Shown here: in pieces, positions 17,675-26,919 of the stretch
Layout: each line of letters opens with the position of its first letter
Numbering within the stretch: position 1 is the stretch's first letter
From: Lysobacteraceae bacterium P
GTDB lineage: Bacteria > Pseudomonadota > Gammaproteobacteria > Xanthomonadales > Xanthomonadaceae
DNA length: 64,000 bases
Direction: 5' to 3'
Assembly: GCA_005503055.1 (NCBI GenBank)
Contig: SCOX01000005.1
Span: 234,252 to 298,251 of the forward strand
Position numbers and translations under genes: made by a program
The notes under the pieces: generated by a model
Seen by the model: the letters and a program-made list of their open reading frames with translations, nothing else
Databases searched by the model: none
Told to the model about the DNA's origin: nothing

Positions 17675-18663
17675 TGAACACGCCTGCTGACAAGGCACCG
17701 GCCCAAAGCGCCTCCGCCCGCCGCATCGCCCGCACCGCTGTCGTGGTGCTGGGCGCCACCGGCGGCGTCGGCCGGGGCGTGGTGGCGGCGGCGCTGGCGA
17801 ACGGTCGTCCGGTGATCGCCGTCGCGCGCGACAAGGCCGGCCTGCAATGCCTGCGCGGCAAGTTTCCCGATGCGGACCTCAGCATCGTCCCAGGTTCGGT
17901 CAGCAGCGACGGCGATGGCGAACGCCTGGCCCGCGCGCTGCGCAAGCTCGGCCGTCCGATCGGTGGTGTGGTCGCGGCGGTCTGCGCCAGCAACGCGCGT
18001 GGCCGCCTGCTCGACAACCCGGCGGCGTTCCTGCGCCAGACGCTGGACGACGACCTGCTGCCGCACCTGGCCGCCGCACGCCATCTGCTGCCGCTGCTGT
18101 CGGATGCCGGGCGCAGCGGCACGTACGTGTTGATCGGCGGCCCCAACGCCGATCGGCCGTGGGCCGGCTACGGCCACCGTTCCATCGCCACCGCGGCGCT
18201 GCGCATGCTCGCCCGCGTGCTGCACGAAGAAGCCCGCACGCTCGGCGTTCGGGTGCAGCTGCTGGCGATCGACAGCCCGGTGTCCACCGAGCTCAATCGC
18301 GCGCACGCCTGCGAGCAATGGCCCAGCGCCCTGGCCGTCGGCCAGCGCGCGCTGGCGCTCATGGACCCCGACGGCGCGCAGCCGGCCGAAGCGGTCGTGC
18401 AGTTTTCCGATGTGAAGGTCGGCGCGTTGCCGACTGTCACATCGAATGTCGATTGGCCGTCCTCTCCTTCGACGATTTCACAGGAACCCGAGGAAGACGC
18501 CGTGGCCCGCGCCGCGGAGTCGACATCGAGCGGCCCGGCGGATGCCGGACAGAAACCGACAGGTGAACAGGGGCTACTGCCAGCACGCTGTCTGCAGGAT
18601 GCCCGCACGCTGCTCAGGAACCTGATCTCAACAGATAACAACAACCAGGAACGCTCGACATGA
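17674..18663 (+). CDS. degenerate SDR-like NAD(P)-binding protein with extra tail
   Basis: A Rossmann fold of the short-chain dehydrogenase type is visible. The dinucleotide motif VVVLGATGGVGRGVV is present, and a Tyr occurs at the catalytic position in GYGHRSIA. The following YxxxK lysine is replaced by Ser, and the NNAG motif reads CASN, so classical SDR catalysis is doubtful. After about residue 230 a polar tail of roughly 100 residues (Ser/Glu/Thr-rich) has no family I recognise. It is coupled by TAATG upstream and overlaps the adaptor gene by ATGA, so it belongs to the efflux operon. It may act as a redox or ligand sensor; this is speculation. Confidence 0.72.
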   Translation: MNTPADKAPAQSASARRIARTAVVVLGATGGVGRGVVAAALANGRPVIAVARDKAGLQCLRGKFPDADLSIVPGSVSSDGDGERLARALRKLGRPIGGVVAAVCASNARGRLLDNPAAFLRQTLDDDLLPHLAAARHLLPLLSDAGRSGTYVLIGGPNADRPWAGYGHRSIATAALRMLARVLHEEARTLGVRVQLLAIDSPVSTELNRAHACEQWPSALAVGQRALALMDPDGAQPAEAVVQFSDVKVGALPTVTSNVDWPSSPSTISQEPEEDAVARAAESTSSGPADAGQKPTGEQGLLPARCLQDARTLLRNLISTDNNNQERST

Positions 18664-19853
18664 CCCCCCGCAAAGAAATGGCCCGGTCCGGAACCGGGAT
18701 TCCCTACCTCGCATTGGCGACGGGCCTGCTGATGGCCGCCATCGCCACCGCGTGCAGCAGTCAGGCCGAACCGGCCGCCGGCATGCCGCCGGCACCGGAA
18801 GTCAGCGTGGCGCAGGTACTCAACAAGGACGTCAGCCGCTGGGACGAATTCACCGGTCGCGTCACCGCGATCGAGACGGTCGAGCTGCGTCCGCGCGTGT
18901 CCGGCTACGTGCACCAGGTGGCGTACAAGGAAGGACAGGAAGTGAAGAAGGGCGACGTGCTCTTCGTCATCGATCCGCGTCCGTACAAGGCGCGCCTGTC
19001 GCAGGCCGAGGCCGACGTCGAGCGTGCCCGCGCCGAAGCCCGCCTCGCCCAGATGCAGGACAAGCGCGCGCAAACCCTGGTCGAAGCCAAGGCCATCTCG
19101 CGCGAAGAGTTCGAGACGCGCCGCGCCGCCAGCACGCAGGGCAACGCCGCCGTGCGTTCGGCCGAAGCCGCGCTCGACAACGCGCGCCTGGATCTGCAGT
19201 TCGCCACCGTCCGTTCGCCCATCGACGGCCGCGCCGGTCGCGCCTTCGTGACCGAGGGCAACCTCGCCACCGCCGATACCACGCTACTCACTACGGTCGT
19301 CTCGCAGGACCCGGTGTTCGTCTACTTCGAAAGCGACGAGCAGAGCTTCCTGCGTTACCAGGAGCTGGCCCGCAAGGGCGAGCGCGCGGCGACCCGGAAC
19401 CCGGTGCGCGTCGGCCTGGCCACCGAGCAGGGCTATCCGCATGAAGGCACGGTGGACTTCGTCGACAACCAGGTCGATCCGAGCACCGGCACCATCCGCG
19501 CCCGCGCCGTGCTGAAGAACCCGGACCGCATGTTCACCCCGGGCCTGTACGCACGCGTGCAATTGCAGGGCACCGGCCAGTTCAAGGCGATGCTCGTCGA
19601 CGACAAGGCCGTGCTGACCGACCAGGACCGCAAGTACGTCTACGTGTTGGGCGAAAAGAACGCTGCGACGCGCAAGGACATCAAGCTCGGGCCGATGATC
19701 GATGGCCTGCGCGTGGTGACCTCGGGCCTGGCGCCGTCGGACAAGGTGATCGTGCACGGCGTGCAGAAGGTCTTCTTCCCGGGTATGCCGGTGCAGCCGA
19801 AGGTGATCGCGATGGGCGCGCCGGCGCCGCAGCCGCAAGTGGCGATGAAGTAA
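18660..19853 (+). CDS. RND efflux periplasmic adaptor, MexE/AcrA-type
   Basis: This is the membrane-fusion subunit linking the inner-membrane RND pump to the outer-membrane channel. The signal ends in a lipobox (IATAC, Cys32), so it is probably a lipoprotein. It shows the barrel-sandwich half-motif VELRPRVSGYVHQVAYKEGQ, an alpha-hairpin coiled coil (about 100-170), VRSPIDGRAGRAFVTEGNL and the beta-barrel domain (EGTVDFVDNQVDPSTGTIR). At 397 aa it is standard length. It starts within the preceding SDR gene (ATGA). Confidence 0.94.
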   Translation: MTPRKEMARSGTGIPYLALATGLLMAAIATACSSQAEPAAGMPPAPEVSVAQVLNKDVSRWDEFTGRVTAIETVELRPRVSGYVHQVAYKEGQEVKKGDVLFVIDPRPYKARLSQAEADVERARAEARLAQMQDKRAQTLVEAKAISREEFETRRAASTQGNAAVRSAEAALDNARLDLQFATVRSPIDGRAGRAFVTEGNLATADTTLLTTVVSQDPVFVYFESDEQSFLRYQELARKGERAATRNPVRVGLATEQGYPHEGTVDFVDNQVDPSTGTIRARAVLKNPDRMFTPGLYARVQLQGTGQFKAMLVDDKAVLTDQDRKYVYVLGEKNAATRKDIKLGPMIDGLRVVTSGLAPSDKVIVHGVQKVFFPGMPVQPKVIAMGAPAPQPQVAMK

Positions 19854-19863
19854 GCCGTTGAAA

Positions 19864-19886
19864 CCCTCGCCCGCACGCGGGAGGGG
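19864..19886. repeat. hairpin between adaptor and pump genes
   Basis: An imperfect inverted repeat (CCCGC/GCGGG core with CCCT/AGGG arms) lies in the 132-bp gap inside the efflux operon. It resembles the GC-rich palindromes seen in other intergenic gaps here. It may stabilise or attenuate the polycistronic mRNA. The rest of the gap shows only the pump gene's ribosome-binding site (AAGGAA at about 19975). Confidence 0.45.
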
Positions 19887-19985
19887 GACAAAGAAACCAG
19901 CCGACAGGCGATGCGGAAGACGCATCGCCCAGGACCGCTGCGGCCTCAACACATTGTTTTGAAGCCGCCGCACAAGGAACCCCTC

Positions 19986-22900
19986 ATGGACTTTTCCAAG
20001 TTCTTCATCGACCGACCGATCTTCGCCGCGGTGCTGTCGATCGTGATCTTCGCCGCCGGCCTGATCTCGATCCCGCTGCTGCCGATCGGCGAATACCCCG
20101 AAGTCGTTCCGCCTTCGGTGGTCGTTCGCACCGTGTATCCGGGCGCGAACCCGAAGGTCATCGCCGAAACCGTCGCCACGCCGCTGGAGGAATCCATCCG
20201 CGGCGTCGAAGGCCTGATGTACGTCAAGTCGGTCGCCAGCTCCGACGGCGTGCTGCAGGTCACCGTCACCTTCCGCCCCGAAGTGGACGCGGACGCAGCC
20301 ACGGTGCTCGTGCAGAACCGCGTCAGCCAGGCGCTCGCGCGCCTGCCCGAGGACGTGCGCCGGCAGGGCGTGACCACGCAGAAGCAGTCGCCCGTCTTCC
20401 TGATGGTCGTGCATCTGACCTCGCCCAGCGGCAAGTACGACACGCTGTACCTGCGCAACTACCTGCGCCTGCACATCAAGGACCAGCTCGCGAGCATTCC
20501 CGGCGTGGGCGAAGCGCAGCCGTTCGGCGGCGGCGACTACGCGATGCGCATCTGGCTCGATCCGGACAAGATCGCCGCGCGCGGCATGACCGCCAGCGAC
20601 GTCCTGCGCGCCGTGCGCGAGCAGAACATCCAGGTCTCCGCGGGCCAGCTCGGTGCCGAACCGATGCCCAACGGCAGCGAGTTCCTGACGCTGATCAACG
20701 CGCGCGGCCGCCTGGAGAAGCCGGAAGAGTTCGGCGCCATCGTGCTCAAGGGTGGCGAAAGCGGTGAAGTGGTGCGCCTGTCCGACGTCGCCCGCATCGA
20801 GCTGGCCGCCGGCGACTACACCATGCGCGCGCGCCTGGACGGCCAGAACGCAGCCGCCATCGGCATCTTCCAGGCACCGGGCGCGAACGCGCTGGAAATC
20901 CGCGACGAAGTCATCCGCCGCATGGACGAAGCCGCCAAGCGCTTCCCGCCGGGCATCGAGTACAAGTCGATCTACGACACCACCATCTTCGTACGCGACT
21001 CGATCAAGTCGGTCGTGACCACGCTGCTGGAAGCGACGCTGCTGGTGGTGCTGGTGGTGATCCTGTTCCTGCAGACCTGGCGCGCGTCGATCATTCCGTT
21101 GATCGCGGTGCCGGTGTCGGTCGTGGGCACGTTCGCCGCGCTGCACCTGTTGGGCTTCTCGATCAATACGCTGACACTGTTCGGACTGGTGCTGGCCATC
21201 GGCATCGTGGTGGACGACGCCATCGTCGTGGTCGAGAACGTCGAGCGCCACATCGAGGACGGCCACACGCCGCTGGAAGCGGCGCACCTGGCGATGAAGG
21301 AAGTATCCGGTCCGATCATCGCGATCGCGCTGGTGCTGTGCGCGGTGTTCGTGCCGATGGCGTTCCTGTCGGGCGTGACCGGCCAGTTCTACAAGCAGTT
21401 CGCCGTCACCATCGCCATCTCCACGGTGATTTCGGCGATCAACTCGCTGACGCTGTCGCCGGCGCTGGCCGCGCGCCTGCTCAAGCCGCACGGTGCGCCG
21501 AAGGACCTGCTGAGCCGCGGCATCGAGCGCGGTTTCGGCTGGATCTTCCGTCCGTTCAACCGCTTCTTCGGTACCGCCGCCGAGCGTTACCAGAGCAGCG
21601 TGGGCAAGGTGCTGGGCCGTCGTGGCGCCGTGTTCCTGGTGTACGCGGGCCTGTTGCTGGCCACGGGCCTGATGTTCCAGGTCGTGCCGCGCGGCTTCGT
21701 GCCGGTGCAGGACAAGAGCTACCTCATCGCCGGCATCAAGATGCCGGAAGGTTCCTCGATCGAACGCACGGATGCGGCGCTGAAGAAGATCGGCGAGATC
21801 GCGATGAGCATCGAGGGCGTGCAGAACGACGTGGCATTCCCCGGTCTGAACCCGCTGCAGTTCAGCAACACGCCGAACTACGGTGTCACCTTCATCAACC
21901 TCAAGCCCTTCGGCCAGCGCAATCGCAGCGCCGAGGAAATCAACGCCGAACTGAGCCAGAAGATCTCCGCCATCCAGGAAGGCTTCGCCTTCTCGCTGCA
22001 GCCGCCGCCGATCCAGGGCCTGGGCAACGGGTCGGGCTATTCGCTCTACATCGAGGACCGCGGCAACCTGGGCTACGGCGCGCTGCAAAGCGCGGTGCAG
22101 AACTTCCAGGGCGCCGGTTCGCAGACGCCGGGGCTGGGCTTCCCGAACTCGAGCTACCAGGCCAACGTGCCGCAGCTCGACGCCGAGGTCGACCGTACCA
22201 AGGCCAAGGCGCAGGGCGTGCCGCTGACGGAGTTGTTCGACACCCTGCAGACCTACCTGGGCTCGGCGTACGTCAACGACTTCAACATGTTCGGCCGCAC
22301 CTGGCAGGTCGTCGCGCAGGCCGACGGTCCGTTCCGCGACAGCGTCGAGGACATCGCCAACCTGCGTACTCGCAACGACCGTGGCGAGATGGTGCCGATC
22401 GGTTCGATGGTGAAGGTCACCGAAACCTTCGGTCCCGATCCGGTGATCCGCTACAACGGCTATCCGGCCGCGGACATCCTCGGCGAGGCCGACGTGGCGC
22501 AGCTGTCCTCCGCGCAGGCGATGGTGAAGCTGGAAGAGCTCGCGCAGAAGGTCCTGCCCAACGGCATGGAAATCGAGTGGACGGACCTGAGCTATCAGCA
22601 GGCCACGCAGGGCAAGGCGGCGCTGATCGTCTTCCCGCTGGCCGTGCTGCTCGCCTTCCTCGTGCTGGCCGCGCTGTACGAAAGCTGGACGCTGCCGCTG
22701 GCGGTGATCCTGATCGTGCCGATGTGCATGCTGTCGGCGCTGCTGGGCGTGTGGATGACCGGCGACAACAACGTGTTCGTGCAGGTGGGCCTGGTGGTGC
22801 TGATGGGCCTGGCGTGCAAGAACGCGATCCTGATCGTCGAGTTCGCCCGCGAGCTGGAAATGCAGGGTAAAGGCATCGTCGAAGCGGCGCTGGAAGCCTG

Positions 22901-23159
22901 CCGTCTGCGTCTGCGCCCGATCGTCATGACGTCGATCGCGTTCATCGCCGGCACCGTGCCGCTGGTGCTCTCGCATGGCGCCGGCGCCGAAGTCCGCCAG
23001 GCCACGGGCATCACCGTGTTCTCAGGAATGATCGGCGTGACGCTGTTCGGCCTGTTCCTGACGCCGGTGTTCTACGTCGCGCTGCGCAAGCTGGCGAACC
23101 GTCCGCTGGTGAGCCACGGCCCGTCCACGGTCGAGGCGCACGCCTCCACCCACGTCTGA
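19986..23159 (+). CDS. RND multidrug efflux pump, MexF/AcrB-type HAE1 family
   Basis: This 1057-residue inner-membrane proton/drug antiporter starts with the typical MDFSKFFIDRPIFAAVLSI. It has 12 membrane segments in two halves, each followed by a large periplasmic loop. Family markers include the paired aspartates in GIVVDDAIVVVENVERH, LTLSPALAARLLKP and GLACKNAILIVEFARE. It pairs with the adaptor upstream and the outer-membrane factor downstream to form a tripartite pump. Substrates cannot be read from the sequence; MexEF-like pumps typically export chloramphenicol and quinolones. Confidence 0.96.
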   Translation: MDFSKFFIDRPIFAAVLSIVIFAAGLISIPLLPIGEYPEVVPPSVVVRTVYPGANPKVIAETVATPLEESIRGVEGLMYVKSVASSDGVLQVTVTFRPEVDADAATVLVQNRVSQALARLPEDVRRQGVTTQKQSPVFLMVVHLTSPSGKYDTLYLRNYLRLHIKDQLASIPGVGEAQPFGGGDYAMRIWLDPDKIAARGMTASDVLRAVREQNIQVSAGQLGAEPMPNGSEFLTLINARGRLEKPEEFGAIVLKGGESGEVVRLSDVARIELAAGDYTMRARLDGQNAAAIGIFQAPGANALEIRDEVIRRMDEAAKRFPPGIEYKSIYDTTIFVRDSIKSVVTTLLEATLLVVLVVILFLQTWRASIIPLIAVPVSVVGTFAALHLLGFSINTLTLFGLVLAIGIVVDDAIVVVENVERHIEDGHTPLEAAHLAMKEVSGPIIAIALVLCAVFVPMAFLSGVTGQFYKQFAVTIAISTVISAINSLTLSPALAARLLKPHGAPKDLLSRGIERGFGWIFRPFNRFFGTAAERYQSSVGKVLGRRGAVFLVYAGLLLATGLMFQVVPRGFVPVQDKSYLIAGIKMPEGSSIERTDAALKKIGEIAMSIEGVQNDVAFPGLNPLQFSNTPNYGVTFINLKPFGQRNRSAEEINAELSQKISAIQEGFAFSLQPPPIQGLGNGSGYSLYIEDRGNLGYGALQSAVQNFQGAGSQTPGLGFPNSSYQANVPQLDAEVDRTKAKAQGVPLTELFDTLQTYLGSAYVNDFNMFGRTWQVVAQADGPFRDSVEDIANLRTRNDRGEMVPIGSMVKVTETFGPDPVIRYNGYPAADILGEADVAQLSSAQAMVKLEELAQKVLPNGMEIEWTDLSYQQATQGKAALIVFPLAVLLAFLVLAALYESWTLPLAVILIVPMCMLSALLGVWMTGDNNVFVQVGLVVLMGLACKNAILIVEFARELEMQGKGIVEAALEACRLRLRPIVMTSIAFIAGTVPLVLSHGAGAEVRQATGITVFSGMIGVTLFGLFLTPVFYVALRKLANRPLVSHGPSTVEAHASTHV

Positions 23160-23237
23160 TCCGCAATCGCCGGCACGGCCCCCACCGTGCCGGCAACGAA
23201 TTACGCGCAATCCGCGCGAACCCCACAGGAGTCCCCC

Positions 23238-23990
23238 ATGTCCGCATCACCCAACCACGCTTCCAAGGTCGCCCTCGTCACCGGCGGCACGCGCGGAATC
23301 GGTTTCGAAACGGTGCGCCAGCTCGCCCAGGCCGGCGTGCACACGCTGCTGGCCGGTCGCGACCGCGCGAAGGCGGTCGATGCTGCGCTGAAGCTGCAGG
23401 GCGAAGGCCTCCCGGTCGAAGCCATCGCGCTCGACGTCACCGACGAAGCGAGCATCAACGCGGCCGTCGCCGAAGTCGAACGCAAGTTCGGCAAGCTCGA
23501 CATCCTCGTCAACAACGCCGGCGTCATTACCGAGGACCGCAGCCTGACCAAGCCGTCGCAGCAGTCGCTCACCGCGTGGCGCGAGACCTTCGACACCAAC
23601 GTCTTCGGCGTGGTCGCCACGACCAACGCACTGCTGCCGCTGCTGCACAAGGCGCCGGCCGCGCGCGTCGTCATCGTCTCCAGCCTGCTCGGCTCGCTCG
23701 CCGCGCACAGCGATCCGGCCTCGCCGATCTACGATTTCAAGATCATCCCGGCCTACAACGCGTCCAAGAGCGCGGTGAACTCGTACGCCGTGCATCTGGC
23801 CTATGAACTGCGCGACACACCCATCAAGGTCAACGCCGTGCACCCGGGCTACGTGAAGACCGACATGAACGCCGGTGAAGGCGAGATCGACGTGCCTACC
23901 GGTGCCAAGACCAGCGTCGAGATGGCGCTGCTCGACGACAACGGCCGCAGCGGCGGCTTCGTCTATCTGGGAGAAACGCTGCCATGGTGA
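23238..23990 (+). CDS. short-chain dehydrogenase/reductase inside the efflux operon
   Basis: This 250-residue classical SDR has TGGTRGIG (cofactor binding), NNAGV, the catalytic Ser in VIVSSLLGSLA and YNASK (Tyr and Lys). A 22-residue insert before YNASK (SDPASPIYDFKIIPA) is typical of plant-like and bacterial carbonyl reductases. It sits between pump and outer-membrane factor and overlaps the latter by seven bases, so it is co-transcribed. A plausible job is reducing reactive carbonyls related to pump substrates. The substrate is unknown. Confidence 0.9.
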   Translation: MSASPNHASKVALVTGGTRGIGFETVRQLAQAGVHTLLAGRDRAKAVDAALKLQGEGLPVEAIALDVTDEASINAAVAEVERKFGKLDILVNNAGVITEDRSLTKPSQQSLTAWRETFDTNVFGVVATTNALLPLLHKAPAARVVIVSSLLGSLAAHSDPASPIYDFKIIPAYNASKSAVNSYAVHLAYELRDTPIKVNAVHPGYVKTDMNAGEGEIDVPTGAKTSVEMALLDDNGRSGGFVYLGETLPW

Positions 23991-25513
23991 TCCGTTCGCT
24001 TACCCTCGGCGTCGCGGCGGCATTGCTCGCTGCATGCGCCGTCGGCCCCGACTACGTGCGGCCGAACATCGACACGCCCGCCAAGTTTGCCCGCGATGAA
24101 GCCGCGGCCGACGCGCGTGCGGTGGACGTCGCGACCGGCGTCGAATCGTCCTCTGCGCAGGCGCCGTCCGGCGTGCCATCGAATGCCTCGCCCTCGAGCC
24201 AGGCGCCCGCGCCGCAGGCCGACGACGAGTTCTGGCGCAGCTTCAACGACCCGCTGCTCACGCGGCTGGTCGAGGATTCCCTCGCCGCCAACCACGACCT
24301 GCGCATCGCGCTGGCAAGCTACGACCGTGCGAACGCGCTGCTTCGCAACGCCAAGCTGGATCGCTTCCCGACCGTGACGGCCAGCGCCACCGCCAGCGAT
24401 TCGCGCGCCAGCGCCGATCAGGCGCCGGGCGTGTCGCGCAATGACCGCGACGGCGAGAGCTACAGCGTGCAGGCCGACGTCAGCTGGGAGCTGGACGTGT
24501 TCGGCCGCGTGCGTCGTGGCGTGGAGTCGCAGCGCGCCGAAGCCTGGGCGACCGCGTCCGACCTGGATGCGTTGCAGGTCGCGATCGTCGGTGAAGTCGC
24601 GCGCAGCTATGTCGAACTGCGCGGTTTCCAGGAACGCCTGCGCGTGGCCAAAAACAACGCCGAGAACCAGCGCGAAACGCTGCGCCTGGTGAACGCGCGC
24701 TTCGATGCCGGTCGCGGCACCGAGTTCGACACCTCGCGCGCGCGCGCGCAGCTCGAACTGACGCTGTCGCGCGTGCCCGCGCTGGAAGCGCAGGTCGCCG
24801 TGACCATGCACCGTCTCGCGGTGCTCACCGGTCAGACGCCGGAAGCGCTGATCGCCGAACTCACGCCCGTGCAGCCGCTGCCGGCGCTGCCGTCGCGGCT
24901 GGATCCGGGTTCGCCCGGCGAACTGCTGCGCCATCGCCCCGACGTCATCGCCGCCGAACACCGTCTGCACGCGGCCACCGCGCGGATCGGTGTCGCCACC
25001 GCCGACCTGTTCCCGCGCTTCACGCTCGGCGGACTGATCGGCAGCCAGGCCATCGACAGCAGCGCGCTGTTCGAACGCGACAGCGAGACGCGCTTCGTGG
25101 CGCTCGGCATCGACTGGTCGTTCCTCGACATCGGCCGCGTGCGTGCACGCATGGCCGCCGCCGATGCCGACGCCGCCGGCGAACTGGCGCGCTACCAGCA
25201 GTCGGTGCTGCTCGCGCTGGAAGACACCGAGAACGCGTTGGTCCGCTACGCCCGTGCGCGGGTGGAAGACCAGCACCTGGAGCAGGCGGCTGTCGACAGC
25301 GCCACCGCCGCGCGCCTGGCGCGCGTGCGCTACGAAGCCGGCGCGGCCGACCTGTTCGAAGTGCTGGACGCCGAACGCACCCAGCTCACCGCGCAGGAAG
25401 CCTTCGCCGATGGCCGTACCCGCAGCGCGAGCTCGGCGGTCGCGCTGTACAAGGCGTTGGCCGGCGGCTGGCCCACGCGCGTGCCGGTGCGCGAGGAGGT
25501 CGCCGCACGCTGA
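23984..25513 (+). CDS. outer-membrane efflux lipoprotein, OprM/OprN (NodT) family
   Basis: This trimeric outer-membrane channel completes the RND pump. The lipobox LAACAVGPDYVRP (Cys18) is the NodT-family signature. Two OEP repeats follow (about 75-280 and 290-490), with SWELDVFGRVRRGVE and IDWSFLDIGRVRARM as the matching halves. At 509 aa it is slightly long because of an Ala/Ser/Pro-rich insert after residue 40. The start at 23984 lies inside the SDR gene. A terminator follows 110 bp later. Confidence 0.95.
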   Translation: MVIRSLTLGVAAALLAACAVGPDYVRPNIDTPAKFARDEAAADARAVDVATGVESSSAQAPSGVPSNASPSSQAPAPQADDEFWRSFNDPLLTRLVEDSLAANHDLRIALASYDRANALLRNAKLDRFPTVTASATASDSRASADQAPGVSRNDRDGESYSVQADVSWELDVFGRVRRGVESQRAEAWATASDLDALQVAIVGEVARSYVELRGFQERLRVAKNNAENQRETLRLVNARFDAGRGTEFDTSRARAQLELTLSRVPALEAQVAVTMHRLAVLTGQTPEALIAELTPVQPLPALPSRLDPGSPGELLRHRPDVIAAEHRLHAATARIGVATADLFPRFTLGGLIGSQAIDSSALFERDSETRFVALGIDWSFLDIGRVRARMAAADADAAGELARYQQSVLLALEDTENALVRYARARVEDQHLEQAAVDSATAARLARVRYEAGAADLFEVLDAERTQLTAQEAFADGRTRSASSAVALYKALAGGWPTRVPVREEVAAR

Positions 25514-25624
25514 CCTGCGTCAGACAAGCTCCCCCGCCGACGACCGGCGGCGCCACGCCTTCCCCTCCCTCATGCGTGGCGTCGCCGGTCGCTCGGATCT
25601 TTGTCGGCTGTTCCAGCCTTTTCG

Positions 25625-25663
25625 CGCCGTCGTGGCCTCATCCCGCCCGACGGCGTCTTTTTT
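25625..25663 (+). terminator. rho-independent terminator of the efflux operon
   Basis: A perfect 8-bp stem CGCCGTCG/CGACGGCG with a 15-nt loop is followed by TCTTTTTT. It lies about 110 bp past the outer-membrane factor stop and before folE. Confidence 0.88.
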
Positions 25664-25717
25664 CTCCGCTCGCGTCGGGTGGAGTAGCATTCCCGTCCCC
25701 CACTTCGAGGCCGTGCC

Positions 25718-26308
25718 ATGGCGCATGACGACAAGCCCACCCGCGATCAGGCCGAGGCCGCCGTGCGTACGCTGCTGCGCTGGGCCGGCGACGATCCGGC
25801 ACGCGAGGGCTTGCTCGACACGCCCAAGCGCGTGGCCAAGGCGTACCAGGACTGGTTCAGCGGTTACGGCGAAGACCCGGCGGACTACCTCAGCCGCACC
25901 TTCGAGGAAGTCGAGGGCTACGACGAGATGATCGTGCTGCGCGACATCGAGTTCGAAAGCCACTGCGAGCACCACATGGCGCCGATCATCGGCAAGGCGC
26001 ACGTGGGCTATCTGCCCGACGGCAAGGTCGTGGGCATCAGCAAGCTCGCGCGCGTGGTGGAAACCTACGCACGCCGCCTGCAGGTGCAGGAAAAGATGAC
26101 CGCGCAGATCGCGCAGGTGATCCAGGACGTGCTGCAGCCGCGCGGCGTCGGCGTGGTGATCGAAGGCTCACACGAATGCATGACCACGCGCGGCGTGCAC
26201 AAACGCGGGGTGAGCATGATCACGTCGAAGATGCTCGGCAGTTTCCGCGAGGATGCACGCACGCGTGCGGAGTTCCTGCAGTTCATCGATGTGGGGCCGG
26301 GGCGCTAG
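25718..26308 (+). CDS. folE: GTP cyclohydrolase I
   Basis: This enzyme converts GTP to 7,8-dihydroneopterin triphosphate, the first step of tetrahydrofolate synthesis. The 196-residue protein has the zinc-site and signature segments [20 protein letters not shown] and [10 protein letters not shown], and the central [20 protein letters not shown]. Length and motifs are complete. It appears monocistronic, after the efflux-operon terminator. Confidence 0.96.
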   Translation: MAHDDKPTRDQAEAAVRTLLRWAGDDPAREGLLDTPKRVAKAYQDWFSGYGEDPADYLSRTFEEVEGYDEMIVLRDIEFESHCEHHMAPIIGKAHVGYLPDGKVVGISKLARVVETYARRLQVQEKMTAQIAQVIQDVLQPRGVGVVIEGSHECMTTRGVHKRGVSMITSKMLGSFREDARTRAEFLQFIDVGPGR

Positions 26309-26394
26309 GCAGATTCGCGACTCCGTCGCTACGTTCGGGTAGAACGGTGATGGCATTCTGGCTTTGAGCTTCGCGCCATTCGACCCACATCCCC

Positions 26395-26437
26395 GTTCGT
26401 CCTGAGCGTAGGCGCGCAGCGCCGGAGTCGAAGGATG
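26395..26437 (+). repeat. palindromic intergenic repeat, copy 1
   Basis: A 43-bp element with arms GTTCGTCCTGAGCGTAGG and GAGTCGAAGGATG flanks a GCGC core. It lies upstream of the GIY-YIG gene. Related copies in opposite (26779-26820) and the same (26920-26960) orientation lie downstream. A diverged half-copy is seen at about 26314-26347. Confidence 0.75.
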
Positions 26438-26468
26438 ATCGGGAGCGGACGCCCAAGGAAGAGCGCCC

Positions 26469-26774
26469 ATGTTCTGGATGTACATCCTGCGTTGCGCCGA
26501 CGACAGCTTTTACATCGGCCGTACCGATGACCTCGAACGCCGACTGGGTGAGCATCATGCGGGCAGCTTTGCGTGCTACACGCAGTCGAAGCGTCCGCTC
26601 CTGCTCGTCCACGCGCAAGCGTTCGACACCAGGGAGGAAGCGCTCACCGCCGAGCGGCAGGTCAAAGGCTGGAGCAGGCGAAAGACAAACGCTGGTCGAC
26701 GGCGATTGGGCTCGCATTCGGGCGCCTTCTCGCGGGAAACACAAGCACCAACGGGCATAGGTGCGACCGACTGA
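26469..26774 (+). CDS. small GIY-YIG domain protein, probable C-terminal frameshift
   Basis: The N-terminal 80 residues form a compact GIY-YIG nuclease domain of the UPF0213/YhbQ type. They show MYILRCADDSFYIGRTDDLERR, EHHAG and the catalytic-type Glu in EEALTAERQVKGWSRRK. From about base 26690 the continuing frame is basic low-complexity. The family-like ending LVDGDWARIRAPSRGK appears instead in the neighbouring frame and stops at 26760. One extra A in the local AAAGACAAAC run explains this, so it is a frameshift or a sequencing error. The ribosome-binding site AAGGAAGAG precedes the ATG. Inverted repeats flank the gene. Confidence 0.8.
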   Translation: MFWMYILRCADDSFYIGRTDDLERRLGEHHAGSFACYTQSKRPLLLVHAQAFDTREEALTAERQVKGWSRRKTNAGRRRLGSHSGAFSRETQAPTGIGATD

Positions 26775-26778
26775 CGGT

Positions 26779-26820
26779 CCTTCGACGTCGCGACTTCGTC
26801 GCTACGCTCAGGACGAAGGG
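26779..26820 (-). repeat. palindromic intergenic repeat, copy 2 (inverted)
   Basis: This element begins CCTTCGACGTCGCGACTTCG and ends GCTACGCTCAGGACGAAGG. Its end is the reverse complement of the start of copy 1, so copies 1 and 2 bracket the GIY-YIG gene as inverted repeats. Confidence 0.75.
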
Positions 26821-26919
26821 TGAAGGCCTCGGCCTCCTGCGTCAGGGCTCCGAGCCTTCAACCGGGCATCGATCGAGCAGCGAAACGTTCGGGTCTTCAA
26901 CCATGCGGACACCCGCCAC

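Noticed and set aside
19284..22976. 1230-codon open frame antisense to the RND pump
   Set aside because: Low-complexity His/Arg/Gln translation, no start signal, fully opposite a well-supported gene.
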